Shown here: positions 51,449 through 60,654 of the stretch, piece by piece
Position numbering within the stretch: position 1 is the first letter of the stretch
How the letters are laid out: the number at the start of each line of letters is the position of its first letter
NCBI GenBank assembly: GCA_964500895.1
Contig: CAZCQP010000002.1
Span: 68,268-132,267, forward strand
DNA length: 64,000 nt
Reading direction: 5' to 3'
DNA from: CAZCQP01 sp964500895
GTDB lineage: Bacteria; Bacillota; Clostridia; Lachnospirales; JAISER01
Program-made: the position numbers and the translations under genes
The notes under the pieces: generated by a model
Database searches by the model: none
What the model saw: the letters and a program-made list of their open reading frames with translations, nothing else
What the model was told of the DNA's origin: nothing

Positions 51449-52576
51449 TTATCGTCCTTTAACAATGGTTTTAATGGCAGCAACCGCCCTTTCAACTTCC
51501 TGTGCAGTGGTAAAATAAGAAAAGGAAAACCGAACCATGCCCCGGTTTTCGGTGCCAAAATGCTGGTGCAGTAAGGGTGCACAGTGAATGCCCCCTCTGG
51601 TAGCAATGTGAAATTCTTCCCAAAGCCGTTGGGAAAGGTCTTGGCTGGTGAAGCCTTCCAGGTTTAGGGAAACCACGGGTAAGGGGAAGTGGCTGCTATT
51701 GTCTCCGTAAATGGTTATGCCTGGAAGGGCATAAACCCCGTCATAAAACTGTTGGCGAAGGGCTTGTTCATGGCGGCTGATGGTGCCTAAACCTGTGTCC
51801 ATCACAAATTCCACCCCTTTAGACAAGGCGTAAATGCCTTGGGCGTTCAGGGTACCCACTTCAAACACCTCTGGCATGTCCAAAGACTGGCAATGGGCAA
51901 AGCTGTTCGCCCCCGCCCCCCCGGTTTTCACCGGCCGAAAAGGCAGGCCAGGCGTATGTACAATGATGCCCCCGGTGCCTTGGGGGCCAAACAGCCCCTT
52001 GTGCCCGGTAAAACACAACACGTCCCCCATGGATGCAGCCACTGGAGTGACCCCCAGCGTTTGGGATATATCCACAATAAGGGTAAGCCCGTGTTCACGG
52101 CAAAATGCAGCAATGGCGGCCATGTCCGGCACGTAGCCGGTAACGTTGGAGCCGTGGGTGCAAACCATGAAGGCGGTTTCTGGCCGGAGCAGGTTTGGCA
52201 AGGATTCCAGGTTCAGCCGCCCGGTATCATCACAGCCCAGCACGTCCACCCGGCAGCCGGTGTGGTACAAAGGCCGCAGCACACTGTTATGCTCTAAAAC
52301 CGTGGTGATGACAGCATGTTCCCGGCGAATAAGCCCCCCAATGACCAGATTCAGGCTTTCTGTGGCAGAGGAAGTGAACGCCACCTGCAACGGGTCTTCC
52401 AAATCTGTCAGTGCGGCCACGGCCTGCCGGGCTTTGTACACCCCACGCCCCGCTTCCATGGCCGGGGCATGAAAAGAACGCCCGGCGTTGCCAAACCTGC
52501 CCAGAGCGTCTAAGAAAGCTTCCCCCACCGCCGGGGGTTTTGCAAGGGTTGTTGCGCTGTTGTCTAAGTAAATCAT
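51449..52576 (-). CDS. Class V aminotransferase, cysteine desulfurase-like (selenium cluster type)
   Basis: A 375-residue PLP enzyme. The Schiff-base lysine is K193 in FTGHKGLFGPQG, and the catalytic cysteine C332 is in RGGIHCAPLLHQ. The start, IYLDNSATT, is typical of NifS/SufS proteins. It resembles the EF2568-type family that sits with selD in Firmicutes, so it may supply selenium or sulfur from (seleno)cysteine. First gene of the four-gene minus-strand selenium operon. Confidence 0.9.
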   Translation of the reverse strand: MIYLDNSATTLAKPPAVGEAFLDALGRFGNAGRSFHAPAMEAGRGVYKARQAVAALTDLEDPLQVAFTSSATESLNLVIGGLIRREHAVITTVLEHNSVLRPLYHTGCRVDVLGCDDTGRLNLESLPNLLRPETAFMVCTHGSNVTGYVPDMAAIAAFCREHGLTLIVDISQTLGVTPVAASMGDVLCFTGHKGLFGPQGTGGIIVHTPGLPFRPVKTGGAGANSFAHCQSLDMPEVFEVGTLNAQGIYALSKGVEFVMDTGLGTISRHEQALRQQFYDGVYALPGITIYGDNSSHFPLPVVSLNLEGFTSQDLSQRLWEEFHIATRGGIHCAPLLHQHFGTENRGMVRFSFSYFTTAQEVERAVAAIKTIVKGR

Positions 52577-52620
52577 CTATAACCCTTCTTTTGTTGGTGG
52601 ATGCCAACGATGATACGTAG

Positions 52621-53001
52621 TTACATATTAAGTGCAGTATACCAGAAGCATATTGCAGCAATAAGTGAAAGTGGGGTCATAACAAATTTTTCTTTATTGC
52701 TTTTCGATAGAAAATTCACAATAGTATTTAAAGACAAAAAAGTTGCAAAAAAGAAACATATATATTTTGTTGTTTTAACTGAAAACCAAGAAGGGATAAA
52801 GGCACCCGCTTGTAAAATAATGAATACCGCAAAAAGTTGAATTACAACAGAGATTGCGCCAATAATCCTTAACTGCTTTGGCAAAATTTTATGCTGACCA
52901 CCCATTGTAAATTCTCCCAAAGGCAAGCCACAAATCGCAAGAACTGTCATAATAGCAATGGAAAAAAATATAATTGCACCCAAAATTGATAACATAAACA
53001 C
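52621..53001 (-). CDS. DUF3784-like small membrane protein
   Basis: A 126-residue protein with four hydrophobic segments (about 5-25, 45-66, 76-93, 105-123). The arrangement and the CGLPLGEFTMGGQHKILP loop resemble DUF3784-like small integral membrane proteins. The base composition is more A/T-rich than the neighbours, suggesting a separate origin. GTG (53001) and ATG (52995) are both possible starts, after a GAGG site. It splits the two halves of the selenium cluster, with no visible link to selenium. Confidence 0.6.
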   Translation of the reverse strand: MFMLSILGAIIFFSIAIMTVLAICGLPLGEFTMGGQHKILPKQLRIIGAISVVIQLFAVFIILQAGAFIPSWFSVKTTKYICFFFATFLSLNTIVNFLSKSNKEKFVMTPLSLIAAICFWYTALNM

Positions 53002-53026
53002 AATGCCTCACTTTTTCGTCTTATAT

Positions 53027-53635
53027 TCATTTTGTGCAGTTGCTTAAAAAGGTTTTTCTAAGCTGATTAAACTTTTTGCTTGCTGGATGACAATAGCTTT
53101 CAGAGTGAGCGTCTACAAAGCCGTGGCCCGCTTCCAACAGTTCTATTTCCGTATTCTTTTTACTTTGAAGTTGGCGTATGCACCCTGTAACATCAAAGGC
53201 ATCATATTTTGCAAACACCAGCAACACAGGACATCTGGGTTCAACCATTAAGAAATCTCTAATGCGGGAGCCGTAACAGCATACAATTCCGTCGTACAGC
53301 ATGGCTTCGCTGCATCTCCAAGCAATGGTGGCGCCAACACTGAAGCCCACAAGAAATAGCTTTGAATAATCTGCGCTCAAATTAGAGGCAAGCCTATTGA
53401 TTTCCTTATATGCATCAAAACCAACTGTATGCATAAACGTGTTATACGCTTCCTGGGCATTAGCATACGGAAAAGCTGTTTGTAGACTTAGCAAGTTGGG
53501 ACAATAAACATCGTACCCCTCTGCGTGGTACTGATGGCATACATCCATCATGAAATCATTGACCCCGTATATTTCGTGCAGAACGATTATTGCTGTTTTA
53601 TTTCCGTTTCGATATTGAATCAATTTCCTCACCAC
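53027..53635 (-). CDS. Dienelactone hydrolase-family alpha/beta hydrolase
   Basis: An alpha/beta hydrolase of about 202 residues. Early IIVLHEIYGVNDFM gives the oxyanion region, FLVGFSVGATIAW the nucleophile elbow (serine instead of the usual DLH cysteine), KYDAFD the acid and EAGHGF the histidine. The substrate is unknown. The start is uncertain: GTG codons at 53635 and 53632 come just after the end of the YkvA gene, and neither has a strong ribosome site. A/T-rich like its two neighbours. Confidence 0.7.
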   Translation of the reverse strand: MVRKLIQYRNGNKTAIIVLHEIYGVNDFMMDVCHQYHAEGYDVYCPNLLSLQTAFPYANAQEAYNTFMHTVGFDAYKEINRLASNLSADYSKLFLVGFSVGATIAWRCSEAMLYDGIVCCYGSRIRDFLMVEPRCPVLLVFAKYDAFDVTGCIRQLQSKKNTEIELLEAGHGFVDAHSESYCHPASKKFNQLRKTFLSNCTK

Positions 53636-53652
53636 ATCAAATATAAATGCGC

Positions 53653-54021
53653 TTATACAAATAACACGGCAATCACCAACAAAACAGTAAGCACCCAAAT
53701 AACCACAATAGGAACCGCATAAAACCATTTTTTAGGTTTTCCGTTCACCCACATGCCTTCAGATTCTATCCGGCATTCATTAAACACATTTTCAGGAATC
53801 AGCTTCACAACCAATGCCACAAGTGCTGGAAGCACAATTAAATCATCAAGGTACCCAAGTATGGGTATAAAGTCTGGAATCAAATCGATGGGGGATAATG
53901 CATAAACAACGGCAATGACTGCCAAAGCTTTTGCAAGCAGTGGGGTTTCTTTCTTTTGCATCGCTAAATACACTGCCGGAATATCCGTTTTAAGTTTCTT
54001 TGCTTTTTCTTTTAATGTCAT
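53653..54021 (-). CDS. YkvA family protein (DUF1232)
   Basis: A 122-residue protein with the DUF1232 core ALSPIDLIPDFIPILGYLDD (about 41-60) in a hydrophobic hairpin and a C-terminal membrane helix (about 101-122). The family is widespread in bacteria with no fixed function. It precedes the hydrolase gene, probably in one transcript, and is divergent from the LysR gene. Confidence 0.85.
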   Translation of the reverse strand: MTLKEKAKKLKTDIPAVYLAMQKKETPLLAKALAVIAVVYALSPIDLIPDFIPILGYLDDLIVLPALVALVVKLIPENVFNECRIESEGMWVNGKPKKWFYAVPIVVIWVLTVLLVIAVLFV

Positions 54022-54097
54022 GCTTCACCTGTTGTAAATGATTAATGTTAAAAGCTTAAAAGGCCACTCCAAATTTATAGCATATTTTCTGAATGGC

Positions 54098-54126
54098 TTG
54101 CAATATGGTTTATCAATATATATAAT
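54098..54126 (+). promoter_or_regulatory. Sigma-A promoter of the LysR-selA-selB-selC unit
   Basis: TTGCAA (54098-54103), 17-base spacer, TATAAT (54121-54126), about 40 bases before the LysR ATG. Confidence 0.75.
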
Positions 54127-54167
54127 AGGAAAAATAAGTAAATATTATAACGAGGGTGGGGTTCACC

Positions 54168-55094
54168 ATGGATTTTAAGCAGCTTGAAGCTTATGTGAAG
54201 ACAGTGGAACTCAACAGTTTTTCTAAAGCGGCCGAAGTGCTGTTTGTGTCCCAGCCCTCAGTCAGCCAGTACGTGGGGGCACTGGAAAAAGAGCTGGACA
54301 CCCAGTTGCTCACCCGGCGCTCCAAAACCGTGCGCCCCACCAAGACCGGCAAAATGTTTTACGACTATGCCAAGAACATCATTTCTTTAAAGGAAAAGGC
54401 TGTTTTTGCCGTACATAGCAAGCAAAACCCACAGGAGGGCGAAGTGGAGCTGTGGGCTTCTTCCGTGCCGGCCCAATACCTTTTGCCGGAGGTGCTGGCT
54501 AAGTTTCACCGAAGCCACCCGGGCATCACTTTCCGGGTGACCCAAGCCGACACTGAAAAGGTAACTAGAGAAGTGGCGGAATGCCGGTGCGAGCTGGGAA
54601 TGGTAGGGGATGACCCCGGCCACCCCAAATGTACGGCCATACCCATCGTTTCTGAATCTCTGGTTTTAATTGGCCCAGCTGGGCACCCTTATGCGGGGCT
54701 TACCGTGCCCAACCTGGCCCGTTTCTTTCAAGAGGAAGGCTGGGTGGTGCGGCAGTCTGGTTCCGGCACCCGCCACGTGGCGGAAGATTATTTAAAGGCA
54801 AAGGGTGTGAACCCGTCCACCATACACCCGGTGGCTGCCTTCTCCAATACCCAGAGCGTCATTCACGCCGTTTCCAGCGGCTTGGGGGTGGCGCTGGTGT
54901 CTGAAATGGCCGCCGCCGACTATGTGCGCCGGGGGCTGGTGTCTGTGATGCGCTTGCCGTTGCCTTTGCCCTGCCGCAGCTTTTACTTTTTGGTGAACCA
55001 GGAAGTCATTTTGCCCCCCCACGTACATGTATTTGTGAATTTTGTAACGCAATATTTTAAAAATGAGGATGGAAAACGCCATGCATCCAACTGA
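54168..55094 (+). CDS. LysR-family regulator of selenium metabolism
   Basis: A 308-residue LysR regulator. The helix-turn-helix is at residues 17-36 (SFSKAAEVLFVSQPSVSQYV), and the effector-binding domain covers about 90-295. Its fusion by position to selA, which its 3' end overlaps, matches the selenium-associated LysR group known from clostridia. GAGGGTGGGG lies before the ATG. It may sense a selenium compound or metabolite and control both arms of the cluster; this is inference. Confidence 0.9.
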   Translation: MDFKQLEAYVKTVELNSFSKAAEVLFVSQPSVSQYVGALEKELDTQLLTRRSKTVRPTKTGKMFYDYAKNIISLKEKAVFAVHSKQNPQEGEVELWASSVPAQYLLPEVLAKFHRSHPGITFRVTQADTEKVTREVAECRCELGMVGDDPGHPKCTAIPIVSESLVLIGPAGHPYAGLTVPNLARFFQEEGWVVRQSGSGTRHVAEDYLKAKGVNPSTIHPVAAFSNTQSVIHAVSSGLGVALVSEMAAADYVRRGLVSVMRLPLPLPCRSFYFLVNQEVILPPHVHVFVNFVTQYFKNEDGKRHASN

Positions 55095-56475
55095 CCCATT
55101 ACGCAGCCTGCCCCCGGTGAACACGTTGGGACAGGCCATTGAAAAAGCTGTTCAGCAAGAACACCCAGCCCACCGCTGCTTTTGGGCGGCAAAGGAAGCC
55201 ATTGCCTATAGCCGGCAGCGCATTTTAGCCGGAGCAGAAGGTTTGTCTTTTGAAGGGTTGGTGGCCCATGGCCTGGGTTTGCTTTGTCAGTCCTCCCGCA
55301 GAAGCTTGCGCCGGGTGATTAACGGCACAGGCATTGTGCTGCATACCAACTTAGGCCGTTCGCCAATGTCCAAAGGGGCCAGGGATGCCGTGAACGCTGT
55401 AATGACCGGGTATTGCAACCTGGAATTGGATCTGAAAACAGGCAAACGGGGCAGCCGTTATAGCCATGTGGAAAAGCTGCTCACCACCTTAACCGGGGCA
55501 GAGGCTGCTTTGGTGGTAAACAACAACGCCGCCGCGGTTTTGTTGGCGTTGGATACGCTGGCGCAGGGGAAAGAAGTGGTGGTGTCTCGGGGGGAACTGG
55601 TGGAAATTGGGGGTTCTTTCCGGGTGCCGGACATTTGCAAAAAAAGTGGTGCCACCATGGTGGAAGTGGGCACCACCAACCGCACCCGCCTGTCAGACTA
55701 TGCCAGCGCCATCACCGAAAACACTGGGGTTTTGTTGAAAGTACACACCAGCAATTACCGGGTGGTGGGCTTTACGGAAAATGTGGCCGCAAAGGACTTG
55801 GCCGACTTGGCCAAAAGCAAAGGTGTGGCCGCCATAGAGGACTTGGGCAGCGGTTTTTTGGCGGATTTACAAGCCATGGGTGTGGCCCATGAGCCGGGGG
55901 TGCTGGAAGCGGTTGCTTCCGGCATGGATGTGGTCACCTTTAGCGGGGACAAGCTGCTGGGCGGGCCACAATGCGGCATCATCATCGGCAAAAAGCAATG
56001 GGTGGACATTCTAAAGAAAAACCCTTTAACCCGGGCGTTTCGCATAGACAAGCTGTCTTTGGCGGCGCTGGAAGGGGTGCTTCTGGAATATCACCAGGCC
56101 AAAGACAAAAAAATGCCCCAGGGTATTCCAACGCTGGACATGCTGTCTGTGTCCGTTAGCACTTTGGAGCAAAAGGCGCAAGCGTTGGCCAAAGCTTTAA
56201 AACAGGCTTGTGCAGCATCTTTAGATGTGTCTGTTCAGCAGGTGGCAGGGGAAGCAGGGGGCGGTTCCTTGCCCGGTGAACAGTTGCCTTCTTGGGGGGT
56301 GGCGTTGTCTCCTAAAACCATGAAGGTGGATGATTTTGCTGTGCTGTTGCGCCGTGGAGAGCCTGCGCTGCTGGGTTACATTGCAGATGGCCGGTTTTGG
56401 CTGGATGTGCGCACCATTTTTGAGGAAGAACTGCCGCTGGTGGCGGCGTGCATAAAAAACGCTATAGGGGGATAA
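55081..56475 (+). CDS. selA: L-seryl-tRNA(Sec) selenium transferase
   Basis: SelA is the PLP enzyme that turns Ser-tRNA(Sec) into Sec-tRNA(Sec) with selenophosphate. The 464-residue form has RRVINGTGIVLHTNLGRSP, NNNAAAVLLAL, and the PLP lysine K291 in FSGDKLLGGPQCG. The start is uncertain among ATG codons at 55063, 55069 and 55081; all overlap the LysR gene. selB begins three bases after the stop. It works with SelD and tRNA-Sec, both in this window. Confidence 0.95.
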   Translation: MHPTDPLRSLPPVNTLGQAIEKAVQQEHPAHRCFWAAKEAIAYSRQRILAGAEGLSFEGLVAHGLGLLCQSSRRSLRRVINGTGIVLHTNLGRSPMSKGARDAVNAVMTGYCNLELDLKTGKRGSRYSHVEKLLTTLTGAEAALVVNNNAAAVLLALDTLAQGKEVVVSRGELVEIGGSFRVPDICKKSGATMVEVGTTNRTRLSDYASAITENTGVLLKVHTSNYRVVGFTENVAAKDLADLAKSKGVAAIEDLGSGFLADLQAMGVAHEPGVLEAVASGMDVVTFSGDKLLGGPQCGIIIGKKQWVDILKKNPLTRAFRIDKLSLAALEGVLLEYHQAKDKKMPQGIPTLDMLSVSVSTLEQKAQALAKALKQACAASLDVSVQQVAGEAGGGSLPGEQLPSWGVALSPKTMKVDDFAVLLRRGEPALLGYIADGRFWLDVRTIFEEELPLVAACIKNAIGG

Positions 56476-56477
56476 AC

Positions 56478-58385
56478 ATGGATTGGCTGGTATTTGGAAC
56501 CGCCGGGCATGTGGACCACGGAAAAACCCGGCTGATTAAAGCGCTGACAGGCTGCGACACAGACCGTTTAAAGGAAGAAAAGGAGCGGGGCATTTCCATT
56601 GTGCTGGGGTTTGCTCCCATGACGTTGCCTAACGGGCAAAAGGCGGCCATCATTGATGTGCCCGGCCACGAAAAATTTGTGCGGCAAATGTTGTCTGGGG
56701 TGGCGGGCATAGACCTGGTGATTTTCGTTATAGATGCAGGGGAAGGGGTGATGGCCCAAACCCGGGAACATATGGACATTTTGCAGCTGTTGCACATTAA
56801 AAAAGGGTTGACGGTGCTCACCAAAATTGACTTGGTGGAACCGGATTGGCTGGCGCTGGTGGAAGAAGAAGTGCGGGAATTTTTGCAAGGGTCGTTTTTG
56901 GAGGATGCACCCATTGTTAAGGTGTCTGCCGAAACCGGGGAAGGCATTGAAGATTTAAAGCATGAACTGGTGCGGCTGGTAGAAAGTGACCAGCTGGCTA
57001 AAAAACAGGGCGGGCAAGTGCGTCTGCCTGTAGACCGGGCGTTTATTGTGGATGGCTTTGGTTTGGTGGTGACGGGCACGTTGTGGTCAGGGCACATTAA
57101 GGCCACAGACAAAGTGGAAATTCAGCCAAAAGGCAAAGTGTCCCGGGTGCGGGGCATTCAGGTGCACGGGGCTTTTCAGGAAGAAGCCTTGCCCGGCCAG
57201 CGCACCGCCTTAAACTTGCCAGACCTCACCTTGCAGGACGTGGAATCCGGCAGCACAATTGTGGCGGTGAACAGCGTCACCCCAGCCCATTTGCTGGACA
57301 TTTCAGTAAACTTTTTGCCCCACATGGGCAAAAGCTTAAAAAACCGGTCAAGGGTTTGGGTACACATTGGCACGGCGGAAAAGCTGGCCCGGCTGGTGCT
57401 GTACGGTAAGGATGAACTGCTGCCAGGGGAAACAGGTTTTGCCCAGCTGCAAATGGAAGAACCGGTAATCGGCAGACGAGGGGACTATTTTGTGCTACGT
57501 TCCTATTCCCCAGTTACCACCATTGGCGGTGGGGTGATTATTGACCCGGTGGCCAAAAAGGCTAAACGTTTTGACCCTCAAGTGTTGGAAAGTTTAAAGA
57601 TAAAAGAGAAAAGCAGCCCGGAGGAAAGTGTGGCCCATTATTTAAACCAGTTGTCTGGGGACATGGGGGTGCTACCCACACTGGCGGAAGCGGTGGGGTT
57701 AGCCCCGGAAGCCATTTTGGCACTGTCACAGGAAACACAGGCGTGGCAAGTGCTGGCGTCTGGAGGGCAAACGTATTTGCTAGGGGCGCAAACAGAAGCT
57801 ACCCTGTGGAAAGCCACCGAAAAGGCGCTTTCAGATTATCACAAAGTTTATCCGTTGCGTGCAGGCATGGGCAAGGACGAGCTTAAAAACAAAGCCCTTA
57901 AAAATGTACAACCCAAAGGTTACCCCCTTTTGTTGGAAGTCTGGCGACAATCCGGGAATATACAGTTAAACGGCGCAACAGTGGCACTGGCCGGTTTTGA
58001 GCCAAAGCCGCCGGAAGCATTACTAAAAACCATAGCCCACATTGAAGCCGCCTTTTTGCAGGCGGGCATGTCACCCCCAGAGCTATCCGGGCTACCCGGC
58101 AAGCTGGATGATAAAACCAAAAGGGAAGTGCTTGTGCATTTGGTGCAAACTGGAAAGCTGGTGAAAGTGGCGGAGGAAGGGATGTATTTCCATGCCCAGG
58201 CCGTGGCCCATGCAAAGGAAGCGCTGGAAGAAGCGTTTAATAAAAAGACATGTCTTGAAATGAAAGATGTGCGGGATGTTTTGGGCAGTTCCAGAAAATA
58301 TTTGATGCCGTTGTTGGAATATTTAGATACCCAGGGCTTTACAAAGCGGGTGGAAAATGGTAGAGTAAGAGACAAGGTTAAATAA
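56478..58385 (+). CDS. selB: Selenocysteine-specific elongation factor
   Basis: SelB delivers Sec-tRNA to UGA codons next to SECIS hairpins. The 635 residues hold an EF-Tu-like GTPase with G1 GHVDHGKT (10-17), G3 DVPGHE and G4 TKID, then beta-barrel domains, and four winged helices at the C-terminus (about 375-635) that bind the SECIS RNA (RDVLGSSRKYLMPLLEYLD near the end). The ATG at 56478 follows GGGGG. The tRNA gene selC is 20 bases downstream. Confidence 0.96.
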   Translation: MDWLVFGTAGHVDHGKTRLIKALTGCDTDRLKEEKERGISIVLGFAPMTLPNGQKAAIIDVPGHEKFVRQMLSGVAGIDLVIFVIDAGEGVMAQTREHMDILQLLHIKKGLTVLTKIDLVEPDWLALVEEEVREFLQGSFLEDAPIVKVSAETGEGIEDLKHELVRLVESDQLAKKQGGQVRLPVDRAFIVDGFGLVVTGTLWSGHIKATDKVEIQPKGKVSRVRGIQVHGAFQEEALPGQRTALNLPDLTLQDVESGSTIVAVNSVTPAHLLDISVNFLPHMGKSLKNRSRVWVHIGTAEKLARLVLYGKDELLPGETGFAQLQMEEPVIGRRGDYFVLRSYSPVTTIGGGVIIDPVAKKAKRFDPQVLESLKIKEKSSPEESVAHYLNQLSGDMGVLPTLAEAVGLAPEAILALSQETQAWQVLASGGQTYLLGAQTEATLWKATEKALSDYHKVYPLRAGMGKDELKNKALKNVQPKGYPLLLEVWRQSGNIQLNGATVALAGFEPKPPEALLKTIAHIEAAFLQAGMSPPELSGLPGKLDDKTKREVLVHLVQTGKLVKVAEEGMYFHAQAVAHAKEALEEAFNKKTCLEMKDVRDVLGSSRKYLMPLLEYLDTQGFTKRVENGRVRDKVK

Positions 58386-58404
58386 AAAACAAAGTTTCTT
58401 ACAT

Positions 58405-58501
58405 GGGGGCGGATTTGGCCTGGTGGCTGGCCTGGACTTCAAATCCTGCGGAACCAAGCGATCCTTGGTTTGGTGAGTTCGATTCTCACACGCTCCCGCC
58501 A
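58405..58501 (+). tRNA. selC: tRNA-Sec (UCA anticodon)
   Basis: A 97-base tRNA including an encoded CCA. The acceptor arms are GGGGGCG and CGCTCCC with discriminator G. The D stem is GGCC/GGCC, the anticodon loop is CTTCAAA within GGA/TCC (anticodon TCA), the long variable arm has ACCAAG/CTTGGT, and the T arm is TGTGAG-TTCGATT-CTCACA. The long acceptor and variable arms are the marks of selenocysteine tRNA. It lies directly behind selB. Confidence 0.96.
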
Positions 58502-58611
58502 AAAGCTGCAAACGTCGATAAATCATCGGCGTTTTTTATACTTTCGGGCGTTATAGAGCGTGGTTGTGTTGACTATAATATATAGATGCAATGTGAGAGG
58601 AGCGGCGGCCC

Positions 58612-59673
58612 ATGAGAGAGTTCTATGCAAGAAACAAGCGGCAATTGGACAAGTTTTTCTTTGTGGCTGGTCTTTTTCTGGGGGCTTACATTTTTGTGGT
58701 GTACCTTTTTCCCTATGTGGCTCCTTTTTGTTTGGCCTATGTGGTGGCCATGATAGCCCAGCCGGTGGTGCGTTATCTGCATACAAAGCTTAAAATTCAC
58801 CGTGGCCTTTCTGCGCTGGCCTGTTTAATTTTGTTTGTAACCGTCATTTCTGTGCTAGGTGTAAACCTAATAAACAAATTATGGCATGAGGTGGTTGGCT
58901 TTTCCACCGCCCTGCCTGTCTATCTGGCGGAATTTCTGGCGGTGGTGGACCAATTAAAGCTAAACTTTTTCGATTATTTTAGAATGTTGCCGGAATCCTG
59001 GTTCAACACTTTGTCTGGGGACATTATGGCAGCGGTAACTGCTGTATTGGGGGAAAATGTAAAAAGCACGTCGGTGAATGTGGTGGCTTTGGTGCCACAT
59101 TTAATCATCAACATGCTTGTGTTTTTCATTTCTGCCTTTTTTTTCATAAAAGATTGGGATTATATTCATGATGTGGTGGCACAAAACAGCCCCCCCGCCA
59201 TTATTCGCAGCTATCGGATGTTGAAAAAGGGGTTGCTGGGCGCATTGGGCGGGTATGTAAAAGCCCAGGGTATCATCATGACCATCATCGCCATCATTAA
59301 CATTTCTGCATTGATGCTCATTCGTTACCCCTATGCGCTGATGATGGGGTTGCTCATTGCATTTGTGGATGCGCTGCCTGTGATGGGCAGCGGGTTTGTA
59401 TTATGGCCTTGGGCCATTCTGCAGCTCATTATGGGCAACTACACCAAAGCATTGTCTTTGTTCAGCCTTTACGGGGTGAACCTATTCACCCGGCAATTGT
59501 TGGAACCCAAGGTGTTAAGCACCCAAATTGGCCTTTACCCGCTATTAACGCTCATGTCCATTTACGTGGGGTTAAAGCTTTTTGGGGGCCTTGGTTTTTT
59601 CATTGGCCCGGTATTGGTGCTGAGCATTAAAGCGTTGATACAGCCCGACGAAAGCCATGCGGTTAATCGGTGA
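58612..59673 (+). CDS. ytvI: Sporulation membrane protein YtvI (AI-2E family)
   Basis: A 353-residue protein with about seven to eight membrane segments and the AI-2E transporter (UPF0118) core: LLGALGGYVKAQGIIMTIIA, LIAFVDALPVMGSGFVLWPW, and the C-terminal LFGGLGFFIGPVLVL. The N-terminal FFFVAGLFLGAYIFVVYLFP pattern is like YtvI, a sporulation-linked member in Firmicutes. A GAGAGGAG site precedes the ATG. Its 3' end overlaps the convergent gene by 11 bases. Confidence 0.88.
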   Translation: MREFYARNKRQLDKFFFVAGLFLGAYIFVVYLFPYVAPFCLAYVVAMIAQPVVRYLHTKLKIHRGLSALACLILFVTVISVLGVNLINKLWHEVVGFSTALPVYLAEFLAVVDQLKLNFFDYFRMLPESWFNTLSGDIMAAVTAVLGENVKSTSVNVVALVPHLIINMLVFFISAFFFIKDWDYIHDVVAQNSPPAIIRSYRMLKKGLLGALGGYVKAQGIIMTIIAIINISALMLIRYPYALMMGLLIAFVDALPVMGSGFVLWPWAILQLIMGNYTKALSLFSLYGVNLFTRQLLEPKVLSTQIGLYPLLTLMSIYVGLKLFGGLGFFIGPVLVLSIKALIQPDESHAVNR

Positions 59674-60496
59674 TGGTGACGTTGTAATTTTCATCTATTT
59701 CCAAGTTTACATTTAAAATTTGAATGTAGAAAATGGTGGGTGCATGTGCTTTGCCGTTAATGTATTTCACTTTATAGCTGCCCTTGGCGCCTTCCGGCAA
59801 AAGCAGGTGATAGAAACTACCTTTTGAAACGCTGACAGCGTTTTGTGCAGGCAAATAACCCACTTTATACCCCAACCGTTCGCAAACCTCACGAATGGGC
59901 AAATAAACCGTGCCGCCGTCTCTTGTGACGGTGGCATTTTTAAGCCGCTGATTGTTGACGGTGATGGTGTTTTTATAAATAATTTTTTGGTCTGCCGGTG
60001 GCTTTATAAAGCTGGCCACATACTCTGCATCGGAAGCCTCTTGATAAAACCGGTTGAACAAAGCCTGGTCTGTCTGGCTTTTTAAAGTGGCAGAAGATAC
60101 ATCATTTGCAAAAATAAAGTCTTCCGTTTCCAAAAGACGCACTGTGCCGTTGCCGTCTTTGTAATTCCGTTTTTCATACACATAAAAATTCATAAGGAAA
60201 ACGGGCTTTGCACCAGTCTCTTGAGGCACGTAATAAAAGGTGATTTTTTCTAAAGGCCCTGTGGTGGAGGTCATTTTGGCACGGTCTGCCATCAGGTAAG
60301 ACGTCCAGAAAGTGGGTAGGTACATGGTATAGTCCACTTTTTCCCCGTTAATGGAACCTCTGGAGAGGTTCAAGCGGGTAACAGAACTAATGCTGCTGGC
60401 ATAAACGGGCTGTGCAAAAAAAGCCAAGCCCAAACCCAAAAAACAAATGAAACCCAATATAATATGTGAATGATTTTTCCTTTGAATCGCAATCAA
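59663..60496 (-). CDS. Secreted copper-amine-oxidase-domain protein
   Basis: A 277-residue exported protein. The signal peptide (about 1-33) ends AQPVYASS. The C-terminal 90 residues hold a copper-amine-oxidase-like module (VTRDGGTVYLPIREVCERLGYKVGYLPAQNAVSVSKG), the same type as in the proteins at 4698 and 10020. The N-terminal 150 residues, e.g. LEKITFYYVPQETGAKPVFLM, are of unknown fold. A TTG start at 60496 has CTGGAGG upstream. Surface role inferred; no partner gene. Confidence 0.75.
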   Translation of the reverse strand: MIAIQRKNHSHIILGFICFLGLGLAFFAQPVYASSISSVTRLNLSRGSINGEKVDYTMYLPTFWTSYLMADRAKMTSTTGPLEKITFYYVPQETGAKPVFLMNFYVYEKRNYKDGNGTVRLLETEDFIFANDVSSATLKSQTDQALFNRFYQEASDAEYVASFIKPPADQKIIYKNTITVNNQRLKNATVTRDGGTVYLPIREVCERLGYKVGYLPAQNAVSVSKGSFYHLLLPEGAKGSYKVKYINGKAHAPTIFYIQILNVNLEIDENYNVTITD

Positions 60497-60592
60497 TGCT
60501 AAAACCTCCAGAGGCATCTGAATAGGCAATATATGTAATTATAACATTTTTTTATTTATTGTCAAAGAAAAAAGGAATTTGGAAATAAATTA

Positions 60593-60621
60593 ATCTCCGG
60601 GGGAGGTGATCCCCCGGAGAT
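60593..60621 (-). terminator. Terminator of the low-complexity lipoprotein gene
   Basis: A perfect 12-bp stem, ATCTCCGGGGGA and its complement with loop GGTGA, 34 bases past the stop at 60655. The minus strand then reads TAATTTATTTCC. Confidence 0.8.
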
Positions 60622-60654
60622 ACTCTGCTAAAAAGTTAATTTAGCCAGAGACAT

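Noticed and set aside
53525..53722. A short plus-strand frame within the hydrolase/YkvA region
   Set aside because: It is antisense to two supported genes and lacks any start signal.
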